Source of the DNA: Aldehydirespirator sp965116665 | GTDB lineage: Bacteria; Actinomycetota; Acidimicrobiia; Acidimicrobiales; Aldehydirespiratoraceae | Direction of reading: 5' to 3' | Assembly: GCA_965116665.1 (NCBI GenBank) | Contig: OZ220709.1 | Span: forward strand, 2,604,001 to 2,668,000 | Length of the DNA stretch: 64,000 bases | Part shown: one piece after another, positions 18,030 through 25,772 of the stretch | Layout of the letters: the number at the start of each line of letters is the position of its first letter | How positions within the stretch are numbered: position 1 is the first letter of the stretch | The notes under the pieces: model-generated | What the model saw: the letters and a program-made list of their open reading frames with translations, nothing else | Told to the model about the DNA's origin: nothing | Database searches by the model: none | Program-made: the position numbers and the translations under genes

Positions 18030-19342
18030 GGGCGGGCCTCCGGCGCGGGTCCCGGAAGCCTGAGGCCGTCGAGCATCTCGAAGAAGCCGGGGAACGTCTT
18101 GGCCACACATCCGGGGTTCTCGATCTCGATTCCCGGGACCAGCAGGCCCAGCACCGAGAAGGCCATGGCGATGCGATGGTCGTCGTAGGTCCGGACGAGG
18201 GCGGGGACCGGTGCCGAGCCGGGCTCCACGATGAAGCCGTCGGCCAGTTCCCGGGCCTCTATCCCGCACCGGCGCAACTCCTCGACGACCGACGCGATGC
18301 GGTCGCTCTCCTTGCCGCGAATGAATCCGATGCCCCGCACCGTGGTGGGGGTGCGAGCGCACGACGCGGCCACCGCCAGAGTGGGGGCGGTGTCGGACAT
18401 GTCCCCGAGATCAACGTCAATTCCCGTGAGCGGGCCGCCGGTGACCTCGGTGTATGCCTCAGTCGTGGTCACGGAGGCACCCATGGTCCCCAGCAGCGGG
18501 GCGAAGCCGGCGTCGCCCTGGACCGAGTCGGAGCCGAGGCCCTCGACACGGACCGTCCCCTCCGTGATCGCCGCGGCCGCCCAGACGTAGGAGGCCGACG
18601 AGGCGTCCGGCTCCACCGCGAAGTGTCCGGGCGAGCGGTACCCGCCCCCGGCAATGTGCACGTCGCTCGGTCCGACCTCGACCGCCGCGCCGAAGGCTCG
18701 CATCACCGCGGCCGTCATCTCCACATAGGAGCGGCTGACAGCTCGACCGTCAAGGTGCACCGTCAGACCTCCCGGCACGAGAGGGCCGGCCAGCATGAGC
18801 CCCGACAGGAACTGGCTGCTGCGATCGACGGCCACCGTGGCCTCACGCGAGCGGATCGGGCCCCGGATCCGCATGGGAAGGGCTTCGCCGCCGGGTGGGG
18901 ACGCCACCTCCGCGCCCAGCTCTCTCAGCGCGCCGACGAGGTCGTCGAAGGGCCGGACCCTCAGCTGGGCATGGCCGTCGATGGTCACCGGCTCGGTCGA
19001 GAGGGCCGCCACCGGCGCGAGGAAGCGGCTGGTGGTTCCGGACATGCGAGCGTCGATGACCGTGCCGGGGCCCGGCGTCACCCGGCCTGCGGTCCCGCCG
19101 ACCCGCACCTCGGCCTGCTCTCCGCGGCAGGTGACGGCCGCGCCGAGTGAGGCGACCCCCTCCATCATGGCCTCGGTGTCGTCGGCGCAGAGCGCCCCGG
19201 TCAGGGTGGTCTCCCCCGCGGCGAGCGCGGCACACACCAGCGCACGGTTCGTGATGCTCTTGGACCCCGGAAGCCTCACCACCGCGTCGGGCGGGGCCTC
19301 CAGCGGCGCGATGGCCAGGGTCGAAGGCCAGGGATCCATCAT
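18026..19342 (-). CDS. aroA: 3-phosphoshikimate 1-carboxyvinyltransferase (EPSP synthase)
   Basis: AroA joins shikimate 3-phosphate and PEP in the shikimate pathway. Visible are LPGSKSITNRALVCAALA near residue 25, the PEP-loop region DARMSGTTSRFLAPVAAL near 95, and IRGKESDRIASVVEELRRCG near 335. The 438-residue length is normal. The second position of the first catalytic loop is typical of class I, glyphosate-sensitive enzymes, though I would not press that. ATGA overlap with tyrA couples two aromatic pathway genes. Confidence 0.95.
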   Translation of the reverse strand: MMDPWPSTLAIAPLEAPPDAVVRLPGSKSITNRALVCAALAAGETTLTGALCADDTEAMMEGVASLGAAVTCRGEQAEVRVGGTAGRVTPGPGTVIDARMSGTTSRFLAPVAALSTEPVTIDGHAQLRVRPFDDLVGALRELGAEVASPPGGEALPMRIRGPIRSREATVAVDRSSQFLSGLMLAGPLVPGGLTVHLDGRAVSRSYVEMTAAVMRAFGAAVEVGPSDVHIAGGGYRSPGHFAVEPDASSASYVWAAAAITEGTVRVEGLGSDSVQGDAGFAPLLGTMGASVTTTEAYTEVTGGPLTGIDVDLGDMSDTAPTLAVAASCARTPTTVRGIGFIRGKESDRIASVVEELRRCGIEARELADGFIVEPGSAPVPALVRTYDDHRIAMAFSVLGLLVPGIEIENPGCVAKTFPGFFEMLDGLRLPGPAPEARP

Positions 19343-20403
19343 TCGAGCGGGTTCAGCGACGGGCGGTACCCGGCCTCGACCAGGCCCGTGACGAACTGCT
19401 CGGCTCCGTCGCTCTCCACCACGGCGACCACGACGCCGCGGGGCCCCTCCGCGGAGTGGGCGATCTCGAGGTCGTAGATGTTGACGTCCAGGTCGGCGGC
19501 CAGCGTGGTGATCCGGGCCAGCTCACCCTTCTGATCGCGTATCGCGATCCGGACCTCGGTCAGCCGCGCGAGGTCGGGAGCGCCCACCGCCAGGCTTCGG
19601 CGGCTGTCCCGGGCGGCCTCGAGACGAGCCAGCAACTCGTCGCGATCACCCCCGGACACGATCAGGCGCATCTCGACGAGCTCGTCGAGCAGCTCGTCGA
19701 GCACATCGGTGATGGCCGTCCGGTTCTCGGCACAGATCTCGGGCCAGATCGCAGGATGACCGGCGGCCACCCTGGTCATGTCCCGGAAGCCGCCGGCAGC
19801 GAGACGGAGCAGGGCCCGGTGCTCGGTCGATCGTCCCTCGGCGATGCGCATCAGCACGGCCGCAGTGAGGTGCGGGACGTGAGACACGACGGCAACCAGC
19901 GCGTCGTGGCGCTCAGGCGCCAGCGCGATCACCTGGGCACCGAGCCTAGAGACCACCTCGCGCACCTCGGCGAGGGCGGCATCGTCGGTGGTTCCGGTGG
20001 GGGTGAGAACCCAGACAGCGTCGCGGAACAGGTCCGGATCGGCTCCGGTCAGGCCGTCCTGCTCGCTTCCCGCCATGGGATGGCCGCCGACGAATCTCGC
20101 ATCGTCGACTGCCGCGACGACGGGCGCCTTCACGCTGCCGACGTCGGTCACGATGGCGGCTCCGGCGTCGAGCATCTGCTGAACGACCCCGGCCAGCGAT
20201 GACGGCGGTGTGGCCGCCACGGCCAGGTCGCACGGCCCGGCCTCGCCGATGACGTCGACCGCGCCGGCGGCTACCGCGGCCTCGGCTCGCTCGGCGTCGG
20301 GCTCGATGCCGGTCACATGCCACCCCGCCTTGCGCAGGGCCATGCCCACCGACCCTCCGATCAAACCCGTGCCGGCGATGATGGCGGTTCGAGATGGGGC
20401 CAT
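19339..20403 (-). CDS. tyrA: Prephenate dehydrogenase with C-terminal ACT domain
   Basis: TyrA oxidatively decarboxylates prephenate for tyrosine synthesis. The NAD-binding motif IIAGTGLIGGSVGMAL is near residue 8, the active-site GGHPMAGSEQDGL near 105, and VSHVPHLTAAVLMRI near 175. The last 75 residues (VRIAIRDQKGELARITTLAA) form an ACT domain, probably binding tyrosine for feedback control. TAGCAT eight bases before ATG suggests leaderless transcription starting the tyrA-aroA-cmk-plsC run. Confidence 0.93.
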   Translation of the reverse strand: MAPSRTAIIAGTGLIGGSVGMALRKAGWHVTGIEPDAERAEAAVAAGAVDVIGEAGPCDLAVAATPPSSLAGVVQQMLDAGAAIVTDVGSVKAPVVAAVDDARFVGGHPMAGSEQDGLTGADPDLFRDAVWVLTPTGTTDDAALAEVREVVSRLGAQVIALAPERHDALVAVVSHVPHLTAAVLMRIAEGRSTEHRALLRLAAGGFRDMTRVAAGHPAIWPEICAENRTAITDVLDELLDELVEMRLIVSGGDRDELLARLEAARDSRRSLAVGAPDLARLTEVRIAIRDQKGELARITTLAADLDVNIYDLEIAHSAEGPRGVVVAVVESDGAEQFVTGLVEAGYRPSLNPLE

Positions 20404-20411
20404 GGACGGCG

Positions 20412-20417
20412 ATGCTA
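20412..20417 (-). promoter_or_regulatory. -10 box of tyrA-aroA-cmk-plsC (leaderless)
   Basis: TAGCAT is followed by eight bases and the tyrA ATG. The same GGTAGCAT octamer precedes ndk. Confidence 0.5.
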
Positions 20418-20468
20418 CCGGTGCGACCGCCCAGCCTCGGCCGGCATCTTGGAGGGCGAGCCTCTCAC

Positions 20469-21200
20469 CTATTCGCGCTGGCTTGCAGCCGCGGCGGCCC
20501 TCTCGAGCGACCTCGCCTCCGCCAGGGTCAGCGACCGCCAGCGGCCCGGCTGCAGGTGCCGATCAGCCAGCGGCCCGATCCTGGTCCGGACGAGGCGGCG
20601 GACCGGATGCCCCACCGCCTCGCACATGCGGCGCACCAGCCGGTTGCGCCCCTCGTGAACGGTGATGCGCAGCACGTCCGGCTCGACCAGAGCGACTCTC
20701 GCCGGCGCGGTGGGCCCGTCGTCGAGTTGCACGCCCTGGCGAAGGGCCCTCACCGCGGCGGGCCGGGGCGAACCGGACACGTGTGCCAGGTACTCCTTGT
20801 CGATTCCGAACGACGGATGGGTGAGCCGGTGGGCCAGATCGCCGTCGTTGGTGAGGAGCAGCAAGCCCTCGGTCTGGAGGTCGAGGCGCCCGACGGGGAA
20901 GACGCGCGGCTGCGCGGGAACGAGGTTGGTGACAGTGGGTCGGCCCTGAGGATCATGCGCAGTCGTAACCACTCCGGCGGGCTTGTTGAGCAGGTAGTGG
21001 ACCAGGTCGGGCCGCACGCCGACGACTGTCCCGTCCACCTCCACCACGGATCGCTCCGCGTCGATCCGGTCCCCGAGCCGGGCGACGGAACCGTCGACAC
21101 GCACCCGCCCGTCGGAGATGAGCGACTCGCAGGCCCGGCGGCTGCCGATCCCGCAGCGGGCCAGGACCTTCTGGAGCCGCTCACCCTCGCCGGTGTTCAC
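20469..21200 (-). CDS. rluB: Ribosomal large subunit pseudouridine synthase B family
   Basis: RluB-type enzymes isomerise a uridine in 23S rRNA. An N-terminal S4 RNA-binding domain (RLQKVLARCGIGSRRACESL) precedes the catalytic motif VGRLDLQTEGLLLLTNDGDL near residue 103, where the Asp is the catalytic nucleophile. 243 residues. It starts with GTG ten bases after scpB; its place behind scpAB is conserved in actinobacteria. Specificity for RluB versus RsuA cannot be told from sequence by eye. Confidence 0.92.
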   Translation of the reverse strand: MNTGEGERLQKVLARCGIGSRRACESLISDGRVRVDGSVARLGDRIDAERSVVEVDGTVVGVRPDLVHYLLNKPAGVVTTAHDPQGRPTVTNLVPAQPRVFPVGRLDLQTEGLLLLTNDGDLAHRLTHPSFGIDKEYLAHVSGSPRPAAVRALRQGVQLDDGPTAPARVALVEPDVLRITVHEGRNRLVRRMCEAVGHPVRRLVRTRIGPLADRHLQPGRWRSLTLAEARSLERAAAAASQRE

Positions 21201-21210
21201 AGCTAGGCCG

Positions 21211-21849
21211 TCACTGGTTGCCGTCTCCGGCCTCGCCCGGATCCGATGCGCCGGGCTCGGGCACCAACCGCAGACGGTGCTCCATGGCCTCCACTTCGGC
21301 GGGGTCCGGAACGAACTCTCCCAGGGCGGGCAGATCGTCGAGGGAGTCCAGGCCCAGATGCTCGAGGAACTGCGCGGTCGTGCCGTACAGCACCGCCGCG
21401 CCGGGACCGGGCGCTCGGGCGATCTCGTCGATGTAGCCGCGGCGCCTGAGGGTCCGCATGACGCCGTCGACGTTCACTCCCCTGATCTCGGCGACCTGAT
21501 GGCGCGACACCGGCTGCTTGTACGCGACGACGGCCAGGGTCTCGAGCGCGGCGGCCGAGAGCCGGGCACTGTGTCCCTCGCGCACGAACCGCTCCACGTA
21601 GGCGTCCTGGGCGGGAGCGGTCTGGAAGCGGTAGCCGCCGGCCACCCGGGCCAGCACGAAGCCCCGGCCCTGGGACTCGTACTCTTCGGCGAGCCTCTCG
21701 CAAGTGGCCCGCACCCGCTCGGACGATGTTCCCAGCACCGCCGCCAACACGGCCTCGGTCACCGGCTCCTCCGCCAGCAGCAGCACGGCTTCGAGCGCCG
21801 CCGCGAGCCCCGATTCTCCAGTGGCGTCAGTGCCGGCGGGTCCGCTCAT
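21211..21849 (-). CDS. scpB: ScpB, segregation and condensation protein B
   Basis: ScpB is a winged-helix kleisin-associated subunit of the SMC condensin complex. The 212-residue product has the typical EAVLLLAEEPVTEAVLAAVL start and ETLAVVAYKQPVSRHQVAEI near residue 105, with RRGYIDEIARAPGPGAAVLY after it. ATG at 21849 is chosen because the longer in-frame extension runs into scpA. It follows scpA by 13 bases. Confidence 0.95.
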   Translation of the reverse strand: MSGPAGTDATGESGLAAALEAVLLLAEEPVTEAVLAAVLGTSSERVRATCERLAEEYESQGRGFVLARVAGGYRFQTAPAQDAYVERFVREGHSARLSAAALETLAVVAYKQPVSRHQVAEIRGVNVDGVMRTLRRRGYIDEIARAPGPGAAVLYGTTAQFLEHLGLDSLDDLPALGEFVPDPAEVEAMEHRLRLVPEPGASDPGEAGDGNQ

Positions 21850-21862
21850 CGGGAGTCGATCC

Positions 21863-22651
21863 TCAGCCTTCGTAGACGTCCGCGCCCGCGATCGCGGCCT
21901 GTCGCACCCCGGCGTCGTCGCCGCCGGTCCACACCACGACGATGTCACCGAACGTGGTGGCCTGCTCGACATCGGCCAGTCCCTGCTTGACCAGTTCCAG
22001 CAGTGCGAGAAAGCGCACCACCAGCCCCAGGCGGTCGTCGATGTCGGCGGTGAGGCCGCGGAAGGTCACCCGCCCGGCCCTGGCCAGCTCCTCGACCAGC
22101 TCGGCAACGGCATCGCCCACCGTCACCGAGATCGGGGTGATGTGGGCGGTGTCAACCCGGGGCGCGGGAGTCGGAGCCGAGGCCCGCAGGTAGGCGGCCC
22201 GCACCTCGGTGGGCGATACCGACTCCAGGATCGACGGCGCCAGCAGCAGCCAGCGTTCCTCGGTGGCGCCCACGCGGCGGGGTCGGCTGAGGGCCGCGAT
22301 GCCCAGCATGTGTCGCAGTCTTTGCGACGCGTGCCGGAACATGGCGCACTCCGACAGCCGGGCCAGGAGAAGGTCCCGCTCCGAGATCCCGTCCAGCTCG
22401 TCGTCGAGCTCGACGGCGACGTCGTTGGGCAGCATCCGCTTGACCTTCATGTCCACGAGAGTGGCCGCGATCAACAGGAACTCGGTCGCCACCTCCAGGT
22501 CGCACTCCGGCATCCGGTCGATCTCGGCCAGGAAGGCGTCGGTTATGCGAGCGATCGGAATGTCGTAGATCTCCACCTGCTCCCGCAGGATGAGCTGCAG
22601 CAGCAGGTCGAAGGGGCCGCTGTACACGGCGGTCGACACCTCGTAGGCCAT
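21863..22651 (-). CDS. scpA: ScpA, kleisin subunit of condensin
   Basis: ScpA bridges the SMC heads. The N-terminal kleisin helix reads YSGPFDLLLQLILREQVEIY near residue 10, followed by a middle section with FLLIAATLVDMKVKRMLP, and a C-terminal winged helix (RFLALLELVKQGLADVEQ near 225). The ATG at 22651 gives 262 residues; longer ORF extensions overlap trpS and its promoter and are rejected. In mycobacteria a parA gene precedes scpA; here trpS takes that place in divergent orientation. Confidence 0.95.
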   Translation of the reverse strand: MAYEVSTAVYSGPFDLLLQLILREQVEIYDIPIARITDAFLAEIDRMPECDLEVATEFLLIAATLVDMKVKRMLPNDVAVELDDELDGISERDLLLARLSECAMFRHASQRLRHMLGIAALSRPRRVGATEERWLLLAPSILESVSPTEVRAAYLRASAPTPAPRVDTAHITPISVTVGDAVAELVEELARAGRVTFRGLTADIDDRLGLVVRFLALLELVKQGLADVEQATTFGDIVVVWTGGDDAGVRQAAIAGADVYEG

Positions 22652-22658
22652 AAGGGCG

Positions 22659-22676
22659 AGATTACTCCCGTACGCT
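22659..22676. promoter_or_regulatory. Divergent leaderless promoters of scpA and trpS
   Basis: Only 33 bases separate the two ATG codons. On the minus strand TAATCT (22659-22664) is seven bases from the scpA ATG; on the plus strand TACGCT (22671-22676) is eight bases from the trpS ATG. With no room for leaders, both transcripts should begin at the start codon. Confidence 0.5.
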
Positions 22677-22684
22677 GGCGCTCC

Positions 22685-23668
22685 ATGACCACCCGGGTCC
22701 TCTCCGGCATCCAGCCCAGCGGCGATCTGCACCTGGGCAACTACCTGGGGGCGATCCGCAACTGGGCCAGGATCCAGCACACCGCCGACGCCTTCCACCC
22801 CGTGGTCGATCTTCACGCGGTGACCGTGCCGCAGAGGCCCGGCGAACTCGGCAAGGCGACCCTTCGCATGTCGCAGATGCTCATGGCGGGCGGCCTCAAC
22901 CCGGAGGTCTGCACGATCTTCGTGCAGAGCCATGTGCGAGAGCACACCGAGTGCGCCTGGCTGCTGGAGTGCACGGTGTCGTTCGGCGAGCTCAGCCGTA
23001 TGACCCAGTTCAAGGACAAGTCCCATCAGCAGGAGTTCATCTCGGCCGGGCTGTTCACCTATCCGGCGCTCCAAGCGGCCGACATCCTGCTGTACGACGC
23101 CGACGAGGTTCCGGTAGGCGACGACCAGCGCCAGCACATCGAGCTCACCCGCGACATCGCGGACCGGTTCAACTCCCGTTACGGGCCTACCTTCAAGCCG
23201 CCCGAAGCGGTTGTCCCGGCTACCGGGGCCCGGGTGATGGACCTGCAGAGCCCCACCAACAAGATGTCGAAGTCACTGGACTCGCCTCGCGGCACGGTGG
23301 ACATCCTGGACGACCCGTCCGACATCGTCCGCAAGATCAAGGCCGCGGTGACCGACAGCGAGTCCGAGGTTCGCTACGACATCAAGGCCAAGCCTGGAGT
23401 GTCGAACCTGCTGTCCATCCTGGGAGCCGTCACCGGCCGGACCCCGGAGGAGGCCGCAGAGGGCTACTCGATGTACGGGGCCCTCAAGTCGGACACCGCC
23501 GACGCGGTGATCGAGTTGCTGCGCCCCATCCAGACCCGTTTCGCCGAGCTTGAGGCCGATCCGGCGGAGACGTCCCGCCTGCTGAAGATCGGCGCCGACA
23601 AGGCTCAGGCCATCGCTGCGGTCACGCTGGAGAGGGCCCGCACCAACATCGGCCTGCTCGCGCCCTAG
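22685..23668 (+). CDS. trpS: Tryptophanyl-tRNA synthetase
   Basis: TrpS charges tRNA-Trp. The class I HIGH-like motif is SGDLHLGNYLGAIRNW near residue 12, and KMSKS is intact at about residue 200 (SPTNKMSKSLDSPRG). Bacterial signature DQRQHIELTRDIADRFN lies near 145. ATG at 22685 gives 327 residues; upstream in-frame codons belong to the antisense of scpA. It ends convergent with the small coiled-coil gene. Confidence 0.96.
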   Translation: MTTRVLSGIQPSGDLHLGNYLGAIRNWARIQHTADAFHPVVDLHAVTVPQRPGELGKATLRMSQMLMAGGLNPEVCTIFVQSHVREHTECAWLLECTVSFGELSRMTQFKDKSHQQEFISAGLFTYPALQAADILLYDADEVPVGDDQRQHIELTRDIADRFNSRYGPTFKPPEAVVPATGARVMDLQSPTNKMSKSLDSPRGTVDILDDPSDIVRKIKAAVTDSESEVRYDIKAKPGVSNLLSILGAVTGRTPEEAAEGYSMYGALKSDTADAVIELLRPIQTRFAELEADPAETSRLLKIGADKAQAIAAVTLERARTNIGLLAP

Positions 23669-23684
23669 CAGCAGCGGGTGCGGG

Positions 23685-23701
23685 CGGAGGTTCAGCCTCC
23701 G
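23685..23701. terminator. Hairpin between convergent trpS and the coiled-coil gene
   Basis: CGGAGG-ttcag-CCTCCG is a perfect six-pair stem. The minus-strand gene's TGA stop lies in the loop, as at the end of ispH. There is no T-run. Confidence 0.35.
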
Positions 23702-24078
23702 GCCGGCCCGGCGAACAGCGCGATCCAGATGGAGATGGTGGCCAGCACGATCGTGGACACGGTTATGTACAGGTGCCTGGCCTGACTCTTGACGAGTTCG
23801 GCATGGCTCTTGACGAGTTCGGCACGCTCCTTGGCCGCTTCGGCAAGGACAGTCGTGACCTCGACCCTCAACTCCGCAATGGCAGTCGTTACCTCGACCC
23901 TCAACTCGGCGAGCGCGGCGGTGAACGTGGCCCCGAGGACCTGGAGGTCGTCCTTGGTGGCCATGCTGTCCCAACCGCCGGGAGGCAGTTGCGCCATGAG
24001 GGTCTCGGCGTCCTCTTTGCCCATCAGTTCTGCCAGTGTGTTGAACAGCGACGCTCGCTGTGCTTGGGGCGTTGCCAC
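23692..24078 (-). CDS. Small coiled-coil protein with C-terminal membrane anchor, unknown function
   Basis: The 128-residue product has three parts: a helical N-terminus (FNTLAELMGKEDAETLMAQL), a repetitive coiled coil (two copies of AELRVEVTT and two of AELVKS, residues about 58-97), and one C-terminal membrane helix (HLYITVSTIVLATISIWIAL). The repeats are also clear in the DNA. The layout resembles CCDC90/DUF1640-like and Bdr-like tail-anchored proteins, but I would not assign a family. The GTG start has a GGGAG box nine bases upstream. It is a separate unit behind xerD with an AT-rich upstream region. Confidence 0.65.
   Translation of the reverse strand: MATPQAQRASLFNTLAELMGKEDAETLMAQLPPGGWDSMATKDDLQVLGATFTAALAELRVEVTTAIAELRVEVTTVLAEAAKERAELVKSHAELVKSQARHLYITVSTIVLATISIWIALFAGPAGG
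23788..23920. repeat. Short tandem repeats encoding the coiled coil
   Basis: On the plus strand CTTGACGAGTTCGGCA occurs twice about 18 bases apart near 23788-23825, and a diverged pair of about 30 bases containing CCTCGACCCTCAACTC occurs near 23855-23915. Both lie inside the small coiled-coil gene in register with codons. Confidence 0.6.
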
Positions 24079-24114
24079 CTCGGGCTCCCGTCTACTCGTG
24101 GGTCTCGATTAGCG

Positions 24115-24132
24115 GGAGCCGTCAACGGCTCC
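24115..24132. repeat. Perfect inverted repeat before the coiled-coil gene
   Basis: GGAGCCGTCAACGGCTCC is a perfect 18-base palindrome in the presumed leader of the coiled-coil gene. It could be a leader hairpin or an operator. Confidence 0.4.
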
Positions 24133-24171
24133 GATGAGGCCCGGAGCGACGGTAACGGACCGGGCTGCTGA

Positions 24172-24207
24172 TGATAGTAGCAGCAAATTACTGTAATTTC
24201 AATATTC
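24172..24207 (-). promoter_or_regulatory. AT-rich promoter region with palindrome behind xerD
   Basis: This AT-rich patch in otherwise GC-rich DNA holds the perfect 15-base palindrome AAATTACTGTAATTT (24185-24199) and TACTAT (24172-24177) as a possible -10 for the coiled-coil gene. It starts right at the xerD stop. A repressor site is my reading; a recombination site is less likely. Confidence 0.4.
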
Positions 24208-25176
24208 TTAGTTTATGATTGCTGCCGCGCGGGGGTGGGCGGCCCGGTAGACCGCCCGCAGGCGCTCCGTCGACACCCTGGTGTAGATCTGGGTGGTGGA
24301 GATGGAGGCGTGGCCCAGCATCTCCTGCACGAAGCGGATGTCGGCGCCGCCGTCGAGCATGTGGGTGGCACAGGAGTGGCGCAGCACGTGGGGCGTCAAC
24401 AGCGAGCCGATGCCGGCCGCGTCGCCGTGACGGCGCACCACCAGCCATAGGCCCTGGCGGCTCAGCCTCCCGCCCCGCTGGTTCAGGAACACCGCCTCGG
24501 CGTCGCCGCGGCGGGCCCAGAGTTCCGGCTCCAGCGCGCCGCGGCCCTCCGGCGCCAGCCAGTTCTCCAGCGCGGTGGCCGCGCACCGGCCGAGGGGGAC
24601 GATCCGCTCCCGGGCCCCCTTGCCTGTGACCCGCACCAGCCCGTCGTGGAGGTCCACATCGCCGAGCGACAGCGAACCGGCCTCCGAGATCCGGCAGCCC
24701 GTGCCGTAGAGAACCTCCAGCACGGCCCGGTCCCGGCGTGCCACCGGGTCGTCGCCGAGGACCGCGTCCATCAGCGAGCCGATCTGGTCGATCGACAGGG
24801 CCTTGGGAAGGCCCCGGGGAAGGCTCGGGATCTCCACGTCGGCAGTCGGGTCGTCGGCCCGGTGGCCCTCGGCGGCCAGGAAGCGGTGGAGCCCGCGCAC
24901 CGAGACGAGCATCCGGGTGACGGAGGCCGCGGCCAGGCCGTCGCTCTGCAGGGAGCGGATGAAGGCGACCACGTCGGTCGGGCCCGCGTCGTCGAGGCCA
25001 CGCCCGCCGGACGCGAGGCTCTGGGTGTAACGGAGAAGGTCACGGCGGTAGGCGTCGATGGTCCGCGGCGACCGGCCCCGCTCCACCGCGAGCCAGGCCA
25101 GGAACTCCCCGGCTCTCGGGTCCAGGGCGGCGGGGGCCTCCGCCGGCGGGGCTGCCGACGAGGCCACCGGACTCAC
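24208..25176 (-). CDS. xerD: XerD-type tyrosine recombinase
   Basis: XerD resolves chromosome dimers at dif with XerC. The SAM-like core-binding domain (FLAWLAVERGRSPRTIDAYR) is followed by a catalytic domain with Arg in YGTGCRISEAGSLSL, Lys in VTGKGARER, HVLRHSCATHML, GHASISTTQIYTR including the catalytic Tyr. The GTG at 25176 overlaps the Nudix stop (GTGA) and gives 322 residues. Conserved placement after pyrG and Nudix, as in mycobacteria, marks this as the housekeeping recombinase and not a phage integrase. Confidence 0.94.
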   Translation of the reverse strand: MSPVASSAAPPAEAPAALDPRAGEFLAWLAVERGRSPRTIDAYRRDLLRYTQSLASGGRGLDDAGPTDVVAFIRSLQSDGLAAASVTRMLVSVRGLHRFLAAEGHRADDPTADVEIPSLPRGLPKALSIDQIGSLMDAVLGDDPVARRDRAVLEVLYGTGCRISEAGSLSLGDVDLHDGLVRVTGKGARERIVPLGRCAATALENWLAPEGRGALEPELWARRGDAEAVFLNQRGGRLSRQGLWLVVRRHGDAAGIGSLLTPHVLRHSCATHMLDGGADIRFVQEMLGHASISTTQIYTRVSTERLRAVYRAAHPRAAAIIN

Positions 25177-25772
25177 TTTCCCAGCCGGCGGTGCGCCAGG
25201 AGCAGGCCGATGATGGTCTTGGCGTCGCGGATCTCGCCCCGGTCGATCATCTCGACGGCCTCGTCCAGGCCGACGCGCTCGATCGTCATCCACTCCTCCT
25301 CGGCCCCGTCGGGCCGGCGAGCCACGGGACTGAGGCCGGTGGCCAGAAAGACGTGGGAGAGCTCATCGCAGAAGCCCGGCGAGTTGAAGAACGTCCCCAG
25401 CTCCTCCAGCGACTCGCAGGCCAGCCCGGCCTCCTCGACCAGCTCGCGACGGGCCGTGCCGGCAGGATCCTCCCCGCCGACGTCGCGGGTCCCGGCCGGG
25501 ATCTCGAGCACCTCGCCCTCCACCGGCGTGCGGTACTGGCGCAGCAGCACGACGTCGTCGCCGTCGGTGGCCACCACGGCCACGGCACCGCGGTGGTGCA
25601 CGACGTCTCGCGTTATCCGCCCGCCGCCGGGAGTGGTGAAGACGCTCTCGGTGAGGCGCACGACCCGGCCGGCGTGGATCTCGCGCTCGGCAACCTTGTG
25701 GAAGCCGCCGGCTGCTGACGCCGTGCCGGAGGGGTCTTCGGCGGCGCCCGGCGACGCGGACACGGGCGTCAC
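25173..25772 (-). CDS. Nudix hydrolase, ADP-ribose pyrophosphatase type
   Basis: The protein probably hydrolyses ADP-ribose or related nucleotide sugars to AMP and sugar phosphate. The Nudix box spans PAGTRDVGGED then RRELVEEAGL near residues 92-115, and the ADPRase-like FFNSPGFCDELSHVFLATGL follows. The glycine-to-glutamate spacing is one residue longer than the classic box but matches what I recall of the Rv1700 relatives. 199 residues. Its ATG overlaps the pyrG stop by four bases and its stop overlaps xerD. Confidence 0.88.
   Translation of the reverse strand: MTPVSASPGAAEDPSGTASAAGGFHKVAEREIHAGRVVRLTESVFTTPGGGRITRDVVHHRGAVAVVATDGDDVVLLRQYRTPVEGEVLEIPAGTRDVGGEDPAGTARRELVEEAGLACESLEELGTFFNSPGFCDELSHVFLATGLSPVARRPDGAEEEWMTIERVGLDEAVEMIDRGEIRDAKTIIGLLLAHRRLGK

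Noticed and set aside
24185..24199. dif site for XerCD at the palindrome behind xerD
   Set aside because: dif is about 28 bases with two 11-base arms and a 6-base centre; this palindrome is 15 bases and dif is not normally next to xerD.
24208..25176. Phage or island integrase
   Set aside because: The recombinase is in the conserved pyrG-Nudix-xerD-scpA order and neither a tRNA nor direct-repeat attachment sites are adjacent.
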